DNA of 64,000 nucleotides from positions 930,001-994,000 of the forward strand of contig NZ_CP045246.1 in assembly GCF_035189165.1 (NCBI RefSeq), given 5' to 3'. The first letter of the stretch is position 1. Each line of letters starts with the position of its first letter. This stretch comes from Arthrobacter sp. JZ12. GTDB lineage: Bacteria > Actinomycetota > Actinomycetes > Actinomycetales > Micrococcaceae. The translations under genes were made by a program, and so were the position numbers. Shown here one piece after another: positions 1 through 9,142 of this stretch. The notes under the pieces were generated by a model that saw nothing but the letters and a program-made list of their open reading frames with translations, had not been told where the DNA came from and made no database searches.

Positions 1-182
1 CGCAGTACCCCGCCGATCAGCGAAACCAGTACCGGCAGCAGCCAGCCCCACAGTCCAAAGCGCAACTGCTCGCCGAGGAGCCGTCTGCGCAGCACCCGCT
101 CGGAGAAAGCCGTTCTCGCCGGAACAACCCACTGCCGCTGAAAGTCCTGGCGAGGGACGGTGGCTGTGGTGGTTTGGCTCAC
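1..182 (-). CDS. Protein O-mannosyltransferase (PMT family), N-terminal fragment
   Basis: Only the first ~60 codons lie in the window; the gene continues past position 1. Reading from a GTG at 182, the start is polar (SQTTTATVPRQDF), followed by LRRRLLGEQLRFGLWGW and the first hydrophobic stretch LLPVLVSLIGGVL. This is the N-terminus I associate with actinobacterial dolichyl-phosphate-mannose-protein mannosyltransferases, multi-pass enzymes that transfer mannose from a polyprenyl phosphate to exported proteins. A divergent neighbour of rsmI is the usual location in Arthrobacter-type genomes (recalled, not searched). A TACGAT -10 box sits six bases upstream of the GTG with no Shine-Dalgarno sequence, suggesting a leaderless mRNA. 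With so little sequence the assignment rests on the N-terminus and context. Confidence 0.6.
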   Translation of the reverse strand, partial: MSQTTTATVPRQDFQRQWVVPARTAFSERVLRRRLLGEQLRFGLWGWLLPVLVSLIGGVL

Positions 183-188
183 CGGATC

Positions 189-228
189 ATCGTAGCGAGC
201 GCCTCTGACAGTTCCCGGACAGTAGGCT
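189..228. promoter_or_regulatory. Divergent leaderless promoters for PMT and rsmI
   Basis: The minus-strand -10 hexamer TACGAT occupies 189-194 and ends six bases before the PMT GTG at 182. The plus-strand -10 hexamer TAGGCT occupies 223-228 and ends six bases before the rsmI GTG at 235. Neither start has a Shine-Dalgarno sequence. The matching geometry implies that transcription begins at or next to the start codon on both sides. Confidence 0.55.
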
Positions 229-234
229 GAACTG

Positions 235-1176
235 GTGACGGAACATAACGACGACGGCGGTGACCGGGCGGCAGGGCGGGCCGACACCGACGACGCAGAG
301 GCAACCCTCGAATCGGCAGTCCTCCCAAACTCCACCTCCGGGCGCGGCACCATCGTGCTCGCCGCAACGCCGATCGGGAACCTGGGGGACGCGACCTATC
401 GTCTGGTCTCGCTCTTGGAGACCGCCGACGTCATCGCAGCCGAGGACACCCGCCGGCTCCAGCGGCTGATTTCCGCCCTCGAGGTGACACCGCGGGGCCG
501 AACGCTCAGCTATCACGAACACAATGAAGCTTCCCGCACTCCGGAACTGCTGGACCTGGTCAACGCCGGCGCAACCCTCCTGCTGGTGACCGACGCCGGC
601 ATGCCGTCCGTCTCCGATCCCGGCTTCCGACTGGTCGAGGCGGCAGCCGAACGCGGCATCCCGGTCACCGTGGCGCCCGGCCCGTCCGCTGTCCTCACCG
701 CGCTCGCGCTGTCGGGACTTCCCACGGACCGTTTCTGCTTCGAGGGCTTCCTGCCGCGCAAGACGGGGGAGCGGTCCGCCCGGCTGTCCGATCTTCGCGC
801 CGAGCGCCGCACCATGGTGTTCTTCGAAGCGCCCCATCGTCTCGAGGCGATGATCCGCGCCCTGCACACCGAGTTCGGGCCCGACCGTCCAGCCTGTGTC
901 ACGCGCGAGCTCACCAAGCTCCACGAGGAAGTGATCCGAGGGCCCCTCCAGCACCTGCTCGAGTGGGTGGAAGGTGCCTCAGTGCGCGGGGAGATCGCCG
1001 TCGTCGTCGGTGGTGCGCCGGAAGAGGCGCCGTCCGCGCCGGAAGACCACGTGGGCGCGGTGAACGAGCTGATGAATCAGGGCTTGCGCCTCAAGGAGGC
1101 CGTGGCGGCTGTTGCGGAGGACGCGCGGGTGAGCAAGCGCGAGCTGTACGCCGCCGTCGTCGCTGCCCGGAAGTAG
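235..1176 (+). CDS. rsmI: 16S rRNA (cytidine(1402)-2'-O)-methyltransferase
   Basis: RsmI uses SAM to methylate the ribose 2'-OH of C1402 in the decoding centre of 16S rRNA; it belongs to the tetrapyrrole-methylase fold. At 313 aa it has the expected length plus an N-terminal extension of about 37 residues. Family motifs are plain: LAATPIGNLGD near residue 42, AAEDTRR near 72, LLVTDAGMPSVSDPG near 115, and VAPGPSAVLTALALSGL followed by FCFEGFLPRK near 160. The C-terminal RsmI-type helical tail (LKEAVAAVAEDARVSKRELY) is present, so the gene looks complete. The GTG at 235 was chosen because TAGGCT lies at leaderless spacing. It is transcribed away from PMT and stands apart from the downstream dehydrogenase. 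Confidence 0.93.
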   Translation: MTEHNDDGGDRAAGRADTDDAEATLESAVLPNSTSGRGTIVLAATPIGNLGDATYRLVSLLETADVIAAEDTRRLQRLISALEVTPRGRTLSYHEHNEASRTPELLDLVNAGATLLLVTDAGMPSVSDPGFRLVEAAAERGIPVTVAPGPSAVLTALALSGLPTDRFCFEGFLPRKTGERSARLSDLRAERRTMVFFEAPHRLEAMIRALHTEFGPDRPACVTRELTKLHEEVIRGPLQHLLEWVEGASVRGEIAVVVGGAPEEAPSAPEDHVGAVNELMNQGLRLKEAVAAVAEDARVSKRELYAAVVAARK

Positions 1177-1362
1177 TTGCGCGTCGCCCGGAAGCGGCTG
1201 CCCGAAAGTAGAGGCCTCAGCCGCTGTGCAGAATCACAGAGGTTCCGGGCATCCGTGGTGCAGGTTTGCATGGACAGTGTTGAGAACGCGGGGCTAGCGT
1301 GAGTGTCCGAAGGCACATTTCTCGCCTCGAACACCTGCACCGTCGATCGTAAAGGCTCCGGC

Positions 1363-2844
1363 ATGACCATCACCGCCCAGCGCGAACAAGATCTCCTGTC
1401 CACGGTTCCCACGGGTCTGCTGATCGGCGGCCAGTGGCGCGATGCTTCGAACGGCAAAACGTTCGACGTCGAGGACCCCGCAACCGGCAAGACCCTCGTC
1501 TCCATTGCCGACGCAACCCCCGAGGACGGCAAGGCTGCACTCGACGCCGCCGTCGCCGCTCAGGACGAATGGGCCCGCACCGCACCCCGCGAGCGCGGTG
1601 AAATTCTGCGCCGCGCCTTCGAGATGGTGACCGAGCGCGCCGAGGACTTCGCCCTCCTCATGACCATGGAAATGGGCAAGCCCCTGGCCGAGGCACGCGG
1701 CGAGGTCACCTACGCCGCCGAGTTCCTCCGCTGGTTCTCGGAGGAAGCCGTCCGCATGTCCGGACGTTACTCCACCTCGCCCGACGGCAAGTCCCGCATC
1801 CTCGTGACCAAGAAGCCGGTGGGCCCGTGCCTGCTCATCACGCCGTGGAACTTCCCCCTGGCGATGGCCACGCGCAAGATAGCTCCCGCCGTCGCCGCCG
1901 GCTGCACCATGGTTCTCAAGCCCGCCAACCTGACTCCGCTCACCTCGCTACTGTTCGCCACGGTCCTCGAGGAAGCCGGGCTGCCCGCAGGCGTCCTCAA
2001 CATTGTGAGCACCACCAGCGCCGGCCAGGTCACTGGCCCGCTCATCAAGGACAGCCGCCTGCGTAAGCTGTCCTTCACGGGTTCGACGCCGGTGGGTCGC
2101 CGCCTGCTGGCCGACGCCTCGGAAAATGTCCTGCGCACCTCAATGGAACTCGGCGGTAACGCCCCGTTCCTGGTCTTCGAGGACGCTGACCTGGACAAGG
2201 CAGTGGACGGCGCCATGGCCGCCAAGCTCCGCAACATGGGCGAGGCCTGCACCGCTGCCAACCGGTTCATCGTGCACGAGTCCATCGCTGCCGAGTTCGC
2301 CGACCGGCTCGCCGCCCGCATGGAGGACGTCACCCCCGGCCGCGGCACCGAGGACTCCACCAAGCTCGGCCCGCTGATCGACGGCAAGAGCCGCGACGCC
2401 GTACACGCCCTGGTGCAGGACGCGGTCGACGCCGGTGCCTCCTGCCTTGCAGGCGGTGCGCCCGTGGACGGACCCGGCTACTTCTACCCGGCGACCGTGC
2501 TGACCGACGTGCCGTCGTCGTCGCGCATCCTGCAGGAGGAAATCTTCGGGCCGGTTGCGCCCATCGTGACCTTCTCCACCGAGGACGAAGCCGTGCGGCT
2601 GGCCAACAACACCGAGTACGGCCTGGTGGCCTACGTCTTCACGCGCGACCTGAACCGCGGCCTGCGGATGGGTGAGCGGCTTGACACCGGCATGCTCGGC
2701 CTGAATGCCGGCGTCATCTCCAACGCTGCGGCACCGTTCGGGGGCGTGAAGCAGTCGGGCCTGGGCCGCGAGGGCGGCGAAGAGGGCATCGAGGAGTACC
2801 TCTACACCCAGTACGTGGGCATCGCGGACCCCACCGCGAGCTAG
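1363..2844 (+). CDS. gabD: Succinate-semialdehyde dehydrogenase (NADP+), aldehyde dehydrogenase family
   Basis: Oxidises succinate semialdehyde to succinate, the last step of the GABA shunt. The 493-residue protein carries the ALDH landmarks: LLITPWNFPLAMATRK for cofactor and substrate approach, FTGSTPVGRRL, the general-base glutamate in MELGGNAPF, and the catalytic cysteine in GEACTAANRF. The form GEAC instead of GQxC and the TAANRF context are typical of succinate-semialdehyde rather than betaine-aldehyde enzymes. The open frame extends upstream to 1303, but the ATG at 1363 follows an AAAGG and begins with the short lead-in expected before LIGGQW. No gab transaminase is adjacent, so the physiological aldehyde is not proven by context. 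Confidence 0.85.
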   Translation: MTITAQREQDLLSTVPTGLLIGGQWRDASNGKTFDVEDPATGKTLVSIADATPEDGKAALDAAVAAQDEWARTAPRERGEILRRAFEMVTERAEDFALLMTMEMGKPLAEARGEVTYAAEFLRWFSEEAVRMSGRYSTSPDGKSRILVTKKPVGPCLLITPWNFPLAMATRKIAPAVAAGCTMVLKPANLTPLTSLLFATVLEEAGLPAGVLNIVSTTSAGQVTGPLIKDSRLRKLSFTGSTPVGRRLLADASENVLRTSMELGGNAPFLVFEDADLDKAVDGAMAAKLRNMGEACTAANRFIVHESIAAEFADRLAARMEDVTPGRGTEDSTKLGPLIDGKSRDAVHALVQDAVDAGASCLAGGAPVDGPGYFYPATVLTDVPSSSRILQEEIFGPVAPIVTFSTEDEAVRLANNTEYGLVAYVFTRDLNRGLRMGERLDTGMLGLNAGVISNAAAPFGGVKQSGLGREGGEEGIEEYLYTQYVGIADPTAS

Positions 2845-2897
2845 CGTTCGCGCTGGACCGTCCCGGATTGCCCGGGTTCTGATCCGGCGAGGTCAAT

Positions 2898-2929
2898 CGG
2901 ACGGCGTGTCGCGCATGACACGCCGTCCG
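2898..2929. terminator. Hairpin between convergent gabD and transglutaminase genes
   Basis: A 13-bp perfect inverted repeat (2898-2910 and 2917-2929) encloses a 6-nt loop, GCGCAT. It lies between the stops of two convergent genes, so it can serve both strands. There is no clear T-tract on either side, so termination strength is uncertain. Confidence 0.6.
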
Positions 2930-2992
2930 GCCAGCCAGAAGGTGGGCAAGATGGCCCGCCGGCGAGGCCGAGGTGATCAGGCCCCGAGGCGA

Positions 2993-5392
2993 TCACATCC
3001 GGGCGCGGGCGGCCTCTTCACTGCGCTGCGCACCGAACGGCTGCCACAGCGACCGGGGCCAGAACCGCGCCCGCAGCCGCACCCGCGACGACGCCGACGA
3101 CGCCAACGCCTCCGTCACCGCCCGAACATCGTCCCAGCTGTTGCCGGCCCGGGGGTCGGGTCCGGCCAGCTCGGCGTACTCCTCTTCCTCGTACGCCCGG
3201 CGCAGCCGCTCCAGCGCCGCAGCAGCGGATTCGTCCGAGCTGACCTTGCCCGTAAAGACCCGCTCCAGCACCCGCTCCCTCACCCGCTGCTCGAACGAGC
3301 GCGGCGTGTCCGTGGGCAGCATCGGAACACCGTAGTCAGCGGCAATCTCCACCGTTTCCGCCCACGCGACGGTCGCTGTACCCACTCCTTCCGCGTCGGA
3401 AGTGATCGAACGACGACGGCGCGCCGTTCGCATCATCCGCACGGTCATCGGCGTGAACGCCAGCAGCACCAGCACGCCCAAAAGCGCGAGCCCAAGCGCG
3501 GAGCTGCGTTCGGTGCCCTCCCGCACCTCCTGCGCGGTCTCCACCTCCTCCTCCGCCTGCGCCGAGGGACTGGCGGTGGACGGTGGAACCACTCCGGTTC
3601 CCGGGTTCAGGTTGTCGCTGTTGACCGGCGGAGTGGCGGGGTCCAGGGAAGAAAGAGCGTAGTCGGGCACGACGCCGCGTGATGGGGTGGGCTCGAACTG
3701 CACCCAGCCGACGCCCTCGAAGTACAGCTCGGGCCAGGCATGGGCGTCCTTGGAGTTGACCGCGAACTCGGTGAATTCGGTCCCGTTCGGGCCCACGAAC
3801 ACCTCACCCGTGGGTGTGCCGGGGGAGTAGCCCACCGCAACGCGGCTGGGAATTCCGGCGATGCGCGCCATCACTGCCATGGTCCCGGCATAGTGCACGC
3901 AGTAACCGGAGCGGGACTCGAGGAACCGTGCCATCACGTCCAGGCTGTTCCCGTCGTAGCCGCCGTCCACCGGGGCATCAACTGAGTAGACGAAGGACGG
4001 CCCACGCAGGAAGCTCTGGATGGCCAGGGCCTGCCGGTACGGGTTGGAGATACCGTCGATTACGGAGGCCGTGGTGTCACGGATGACCCCGGGCATGGAG
4101 TCCGGCAGTGCAAGGAACTGCTCCGGCACCGATGACGGGTCGGCCGCCGGGATGGCCTGCAGCCGCTCACGTGTGAGGTTGGGCTCGGTGCTCTCCACCA
4201 GGTAGTCCTGCTCGGCGGTGGATCCGCCGTCGATCGCCAGGATGCTGAGGTTCCCCGGATCCCACGCCCACTGTCCGCGCAGCCCGTTGATGGAGACCGG
4301 CGCGTACGGGGCCAGCAGCCAGGGGCTGGTGAAGCTTTCGGTGTCGATCCGGGTCAGGACCGGATTCCCGCCAGGCTGGGTCTCCGACGACATCTCCTCC
4401 ACACCCGCAATTCGCTGCCCGAGCCGCTGGTCAGGCTCCCAGCGCTGCCCGCTGAAGTCCTCCAGGGTGACGGATCGCAGGTAGAGCGGATCCTCCGCCG
4501 TCGTTGCGTATTCGATGCGGCCAAAGCCGTTGGGATTGCGCAGGTCGTTGCCCAGCGTGACGATCGGGTTCAGGCCGGTGGCCGTTCCCCACAGGTTCAC
4601 GCGGGCGCCCTGCGGGAACGCGCCCGTATTGAACCCGGGGATGGCAAGCGGCAGCACGACGGCGATGCCCACCGCCAGCGCACCGATCACCATCCCGCGC
4701 GACAGATGGGCGCCCGACAGTTCCTGCGAGGACGCCGACTCCAGCCGCGCCTCCCGCCAGTGTGCACAGCCGAGCAGCAGCAGGAAACCCGCCGCTGCAA
4801 CAATGAACGAGGGCACCCCCACACTGTTGATCCGCACGACGGCGGGAACCACCAGAATCGCCAGCAGCGCCAGTCCCGCCGTGGCGGGCATGCGCAGGGT
4901 GTTGGCCAGCGTGTCCACCAGGATTGCGATGAGCCCGACTCCGGCACACACCACCAGGAACAGGCCCTGCCCCGGCAGCACCGGAGCCACCTGGGACACC
5001 ACGGTGTTCTCCGCGTGTCCGAGCAGGATCGCCAGCCGCCCGGTGAAACCCTCACCCGGCAGGACGCCAAGGATGCTCTGGCCGGGGAAGAACTGCCAGA
5101 TCAGCGACCCCGCAAGCGCCAAAATCCCGGCAAGCGGCGCAAAGTACCCGGGCAGGCGCCACACGCGGGTGAGCGCCATCCAGAAGAGCACGGTTGCCAC
5201 GGTCACCAGGACCGGTGTGAACCATTCGGACCCGAAGATGACTCCGGTGAGGCTCAATGATGTGAGCATTACTGCCGCCAACGACGCCGCGCTCACGAGC
5301 AGGTGCCAGTAGTTCCGTCGCGGCTTCTCGGGAGCGGTGGGAAGGATGCGTTGTGCCTGCCCTTCGGCGGGACGGGAGAGTGTGGCGGTCAT
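2993..5392 (-). CDS. Membrane transglutaminase-like protein (TgpA/DUF3488 type)
   Basis: A 799-residue integral membrane protein. Residues ~30-255 contain about six to seven hydrophobic helices. A large extracytoplasmic part follows, carrying a transglutaminase-like core: Cys498 in SGYCVHYAGTMAVMARIAG, His551 in DAHAWPELYF, and Glu567 in WVQFEPTP at the place where many relatives have Asp. A further helix lies near 640 (ALGLALLGVLVLLAF), followed by a cytoplasmic Arg-rich tail (DUF4129-like by position). The substrate of these bacterial enzymes is not established. The start overlaps the stop of the DUF58 gene by ATGA, so the two are translationally coupled. With the MoxR ATPase they form the classic three-gene set moxR - DUF58 - transglutaminase, thought to act in assembly or quality control at the envelope. 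Confidence 0.88.
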   Translation of the reverse strand: MTATLSRPAEGQAQRILPTAPEKPRRNYWHLLVSAASLAAVMLTSLSLTGVIFGSEWFTPVLVTVATVLFWMALTRVWRLPGYFAPLAGILALAGSLIWQFFPGQSILGVLPGEGFTGRLAILLGHAENTVVSQVAPVLPGQGLFLVVCAGVGLIAILVDTLANTLRMPATAGLALLAILVVPAVVRINSVGVPSFIVAAAGFLLLLGCAHWREARLESASSQELSGAHLSRGMVIGALAVGIAVVLPLAIPGFNTGAFPQGARVNLWGTATGLNPIVTLGNDLRNPNGFGRIEYATTAEDPLYLRSVTLEDFSGQRWEPDQRLGQRIAGVEEMSSETQPGGNPVLTRIDTESFTSPWLLAPYAPVSINGLRGQWAWDPGNLSILAIDGGSTAEQDYLVESTEPNLTRERLQAIPAADPSSVPEQFLALPDSMPGVIRDTTASVIDGISNPYRQALAIQSFLRGPSFVYSVDAPVDGGYDGNSLDVMARFLESRSGYCVHYAGTMAVMARIAGIPSRVAVGYSPGTPTGEVFVGPNGTEFTEFAVNSKDAHAWPELYFEGVGWVQFEPTPSRGVVPDYALSSLDPATPPVNSDNLNPGTGVVPPSTASPSAQAEEEVETAQEVREGTERSSALGLALLGVLVLLAFTPMTVRMMRTARRRRSITSDAEGVGTATVAWAETVEIAADYGVPMLPTDTPRSFEQRVRERVLERVFTGKVSSDESAAAALERLRRAYEEEEYAELAGPDPRAGNSWDDVRAVTEALASSASSRVRLRARFWPRSLWQPFGAQRSEEAARARM

Positions 5393-6963
5393 GCCCTTGC
5401 TCCTGTGCTAGCTGGGTTCGCTTGGCCGGATGTGCCCACCGGGGCGCCAATCGAGGCGCCGGGACCAGCACTAACGCCACCCGAGAGGGTGGTCTTCGCG
5501 GTGGAGGACGTTACGGTTCCAGGCGCGTCGAAGTGGGCCCACGCCGTCGCCAGTGACGCACTGGGCGTCACGGCGACAACATGCCAGCCCGCGTTGCGGA
5601 GGATGTCCATGACCCCGTGGAGGTTGCGCGGGTGTTCGGAGACGAGGATCGCGAAGGACTGTGAACCGTACTCCGCCGCCGGACCAAGCTCGCGCGCCTC
5701 CTGCTCGGTGATGGATCCGAGCAGCGCGATGAGCGGCCCGTGGTGCTTCAGCAGGGCGAGCTTGTCCAGCATGGCGTCTCCGAAGGCAACCCCGTGCGAG
5801 GCGCCACTGTTTCCGATCCGGCGGGACGATCCCGCCTTGGACCCGGAGAGCCCGGACTCGCCGGAACCGGATACGCGACGCGAGCCGGCCTGTCTCGAGC
5901 CCGCCTGTCTCGAGCCTGAGGACCGCTTCGACGGGTCCGGCAGCAGGTCGAGGGCGGCCAGGCCCTGCGCGATGCTGTGCTGCCCGCTCATGCCCACGAA
6001 CTCCTCGTCCTCGGGCCAGGGCGCGGAAACGGACCGCCGCAGCGCGGGCGATCCGGTCTCGTCCACAAAGCGCAGGGCATAGCTGCGCTCAAGCAGGTGA
6101 GCGCTGATCGAGACCGCCGCAACTACCGCCCATTCGAAGGTGGGGGAGGAGAGGACGCCGGCGTCGGCGTCGTGATCCCCACCGAATGCGGACAAGAAAC
6201 CTGACCCGTGGCTAGCCTGCCGCTGGTCCAGGATCAGGGTGGCCTCGGGCGTTGTAACCGATTCCTCCTGGCGGACCATGAGCTCGTTGTGCCGGGCGGT
6301 CGCGGCCCAGTGGACACGGCGCATGGGGTCACCGTGGCGGTATTCGCGGGTCATGACGTCGTCGTCGCTGGGGTTGGCGTTGCGCCGGGTCACCGAATTG
6401 CCGTCGGTCCCACGCACCCCGGTGAGCGGCGAGTAGGGCAGTTCGATCGGCGCCGGGGTGACCACCAGGCGGTCCGTCCCGCCCAGGGTGTGGCGGGAGA
6501 CGCCGAGGCCGAAGGGGTCGGTGAAGCCTGCGGTGACAGGGCCGACGTCGTACACGCCCCGCGCGGCCGAGCGCAGCCGGTACTCATACAGGCTGACTCC
6601 GCTGGGAGTGGGATGCCGGGCCGGGAAGTGGAATTCGGGGGCCTCACCAAAGCGCTGCGGCAGCTGCTCCTGCATGGTCACGGAGCCGCCGAGGGGGCCG
6701 TCGGACGCGACGGAGAGGGTCACCGTGGTGGTGAAGCCGGTCTCCATGGTCTGTGGGGCGAAGGTCCGGTGGACCGTGAAGCGCGGTTTGACCAGCCGGA
6801 GCACTAGCACGGAAACCAGCGGCAGCAGGACCAGCAGGATCCCCAGGTAGAGCAGGTCGCGGCGCCCAAGGAACTGGGCGAGGAGCAGCGACACCACACC
6901 GGCGGCGGTCAGCCCCCAGCCCCTGGCGGTCAGGATGCGCGGCAGCCGCTCGACCAGTGCCAT
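5389..6963 (-). CDS. DUF58 domain protein, MoxR partner
   Basis: The open frame runs to 7125, but the ATG at 6963 (MALVERLPRILTARGWG) lies 4 nt after the moxR stop and matches the family N-terminus, giving 524 residues. Two hydrophobic helices occupy about 14-57. The DUF58 signature is clear as EYRHGDPMRRVHWAATARHN (near residue 220), and the region around it resembles a degenerate von Willebrand A fold. A Ser/Arg/Gly-rich insert near residue 340 contains tandem SRQAG units and looks like a disordered linker absent from most homologues. Its gene lies between moxR and the transglutaminase, with ATGA overlap to the latter. Its role as MoxR substrate or adaptor is a family inference. Confidence 0.87.
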   Translation of the reverse strand: MALVERLPRILTARGWGLTAAGVVSLLLAQFLGRRDLLYLGILLVLLPLVSVLVLRLVKPRFTVHRTFAPQTMETGFTTTVTLSVASDGPLGGSVTMQEQLPQRFGEAPEFHFPARHPTPSGVSLYEYRLRSAARGVYDVGPVTAGFTDPFGLGVSRHTLGGTDRLVVTPAPIELPYSPLTGVRGTDGNSVTRRNANPSDDDVMTREYRHGDPMRRVHWAATARHNELMVRQEESVTTPEATLILDQRQASHGSGFLSAFGGDHDADAGVLSSPTFEWAVVAAVSISAHLLERSYALRFVDETGSPALRRSVSAPWPEDEEFVGMSGQHSIAQGLAALDLLPDPSKRSSGSRQAGSRQAGSRRVSGSGESGLSGSKAGSSRRIGNSGASHGVAFGDAMLDKLALLKHHGPLIALLGSITEQEARELGPAAEYGSQSFAILVSEHPRNLHGVMDILRNAGWHVVAVTPSASLATAWAHFDAPGTVTSSTAKTTLSGGVSAGPGASIGAPVGTSGQANPASTGARA

Positions 6964-6967
6964 GGCG

Positions 6968-8014
<1,047 letters not shown>

Positions 8015-8140
8015 GGATACCTTCCGGAACATCGCCGGGACCCCGGTCCACGTCGGTGTGGAATCGTCGTCGTGCAGCGGCTGTCAACTTCCTACAGATT
8101 ACTAGGACAAACGCTGGTCGTGGGGGAAAGTTCCGGGCTC

Positions 8141-8146
8141 TAGGGT
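8141..8146 (+). promoter_or_regulatory. -10 box of leaderless tatD promoter
   Basis: TAGGGT ends six bases before the tatD ATG at 8153. This is the same geometry seen at rsmI, rsmA and PMT, and no Shine-Dalgarno sequence is present. Confidence 0.45.
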
Positions 8147-8152
8147 TGGAGT

Positions 8153-9100
8153 ATGTGCACCAGCCAGATCCCTGCCCAGTACCGGCCCGCGGAGACCGGG
8201 CCGTCAGGCGCTTCAACAGACTCGCCCACCGGCCGCACCCGCGCTTCCGAATCGGGGGGCCGCAGCCGGAAACTGCAGTACCCGCCCGCACCTGAGCCGC
8301 TGCCTTTCCCAGTCATGGACAACCACACGCACCTTGATTTCCGGGACGGCGACGTGGCCGTCAGCGCCACTGACGCGATGGACGCGGCGGAGGCTGTCGG
8401 CGTCGGATTCGCGGTGCAGGTGGGCACGGACCTGGAGTCGTCGCGCTTCACGGTCAACGCCGTCGAGCGCGACCGCCGCCTGCTCGGCGCCGTGGCGATC
8501 CATCCGAACGAGGCGCCGGTGCTCGCTGCCGAAGGGACGCTCGAGGACGCGCTCGCCGAGATCGAGGAGCTGGCCCGGCACCCACGCATCCGCGGGATCG
8601 GCGAGACCGGGCTGGATTACTTCCGCACCGGTGAGGACGGCCGCGAACGGCAGGAGTACTCCTTCCGCCGCCACCTGGACATTGCCCGCCGGCTGGACCT
8701 CGCCCTGCAGATCCATGACCGGGACGCGCACGACGACGTCGTGAAGGTCCTGCAGTCGGAGAACCCTCCGGAGCGGGTGGTCTTCCACTGCTTTTCCGGT
8801 GATGCCGAACTGGCGCGGATCTGCAACGAGAACGGCTGGTTCATGTCCTTTTCCGGCACGGTTACCTTCAAGAACGCCGGCGACCTGAGGGAAGCTCTGT
8901 CGGTTGCCGACCCGTCGCTGGTGCTGACCGAAACGGATGCGCCGTTCCTCACGCCGCATCCGTTCCGGGGTCAGCCCAACGCCACCTACGCCGTCCCCTA
9001 CACCGTCCGATTCATGGCAGAGCACCTCGGGACGGATCTTGAGGAGCTCTGCCGCCGCATCAACGCGAACACGCGCCGCGCTTACGGGGAGTGGGACTAG
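8153..9100 (+). CDS. tatD: TatD family metal-dependent hydrolase / DNase
   Basis: TatD is a cytosolic TIM-barrel metallohydrolase with 3'-5' exonuclease activity on DNA. The metal ligands can be followed in order: DNHTHLD (near residue 57), GIGETGLDYFRT (Glu), QIHDRDAHDDV (His), VVFHCFSGDA (His) and the closing TETDAPFLTPHPFRG. The 315 residues include about 50 disordered, Ser/Gly/Pro-rich N-terminal residues before the barrel, which is common in actinobacterial forms. The ATG at 8153 fits a leaderless promoter. In other actinobacteria tatD precedes rpfB, and the same order is kept here apart from the inserted sulP and merR genes. Confidence 0.9.
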   Translation: MCTSQIPAQYRPAETGPSGASTDSPTGRTRASESGGRSRKLQYPPAPEPLPFPVMDNHTHLDFRDGDVAVSATDAMDAAEAVGVGFAVQVGTDLESSRFTVNAVERDRRLLGAVAIHPNEAPVLAAEGTLEDALAEIEELARHPRIRGIGETGLDYFRTGEDGRERQEYSFRRHLDIARRLDLALQIHDRDAHDDVVKVLQSENPPERVVFHCFSGDAELARICNENGWFMSFSGTVTFKNAGDLREALSVADPSLVLTETDAPFLTPHPFRGQPNATYAVPYTVRFMAEHLGTDLEELCRRINANTRRAYGEWD

Positions 9101-9105
9101 GCGGT

Positions 9106-9137
9106 CAGTGGCCCGCTCAGTGGCCCGCTCAGTGGCC
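9106..9137 (+). repeat. 12-bp tandem repeat between tatD and sulP stops
   Basis: The unit CAGTGGCCCGCT occurs at 9106-9117 and 9118-9129, followed by a partial copy to 9137. It fills the space between two convergent stop codons. It has no hairpin character and looks like simple slippage duplication. Confidence 0.6.
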
Positions 9138-9142
9138 TGGCG

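Noticed and set aside
1303-1362. Upstream extension of gabD to GTG 1303
   Set aside because: It adds 20 residues unlike the family; ATG 1363 has a ribosome-binding site and the normal N-terminal length.
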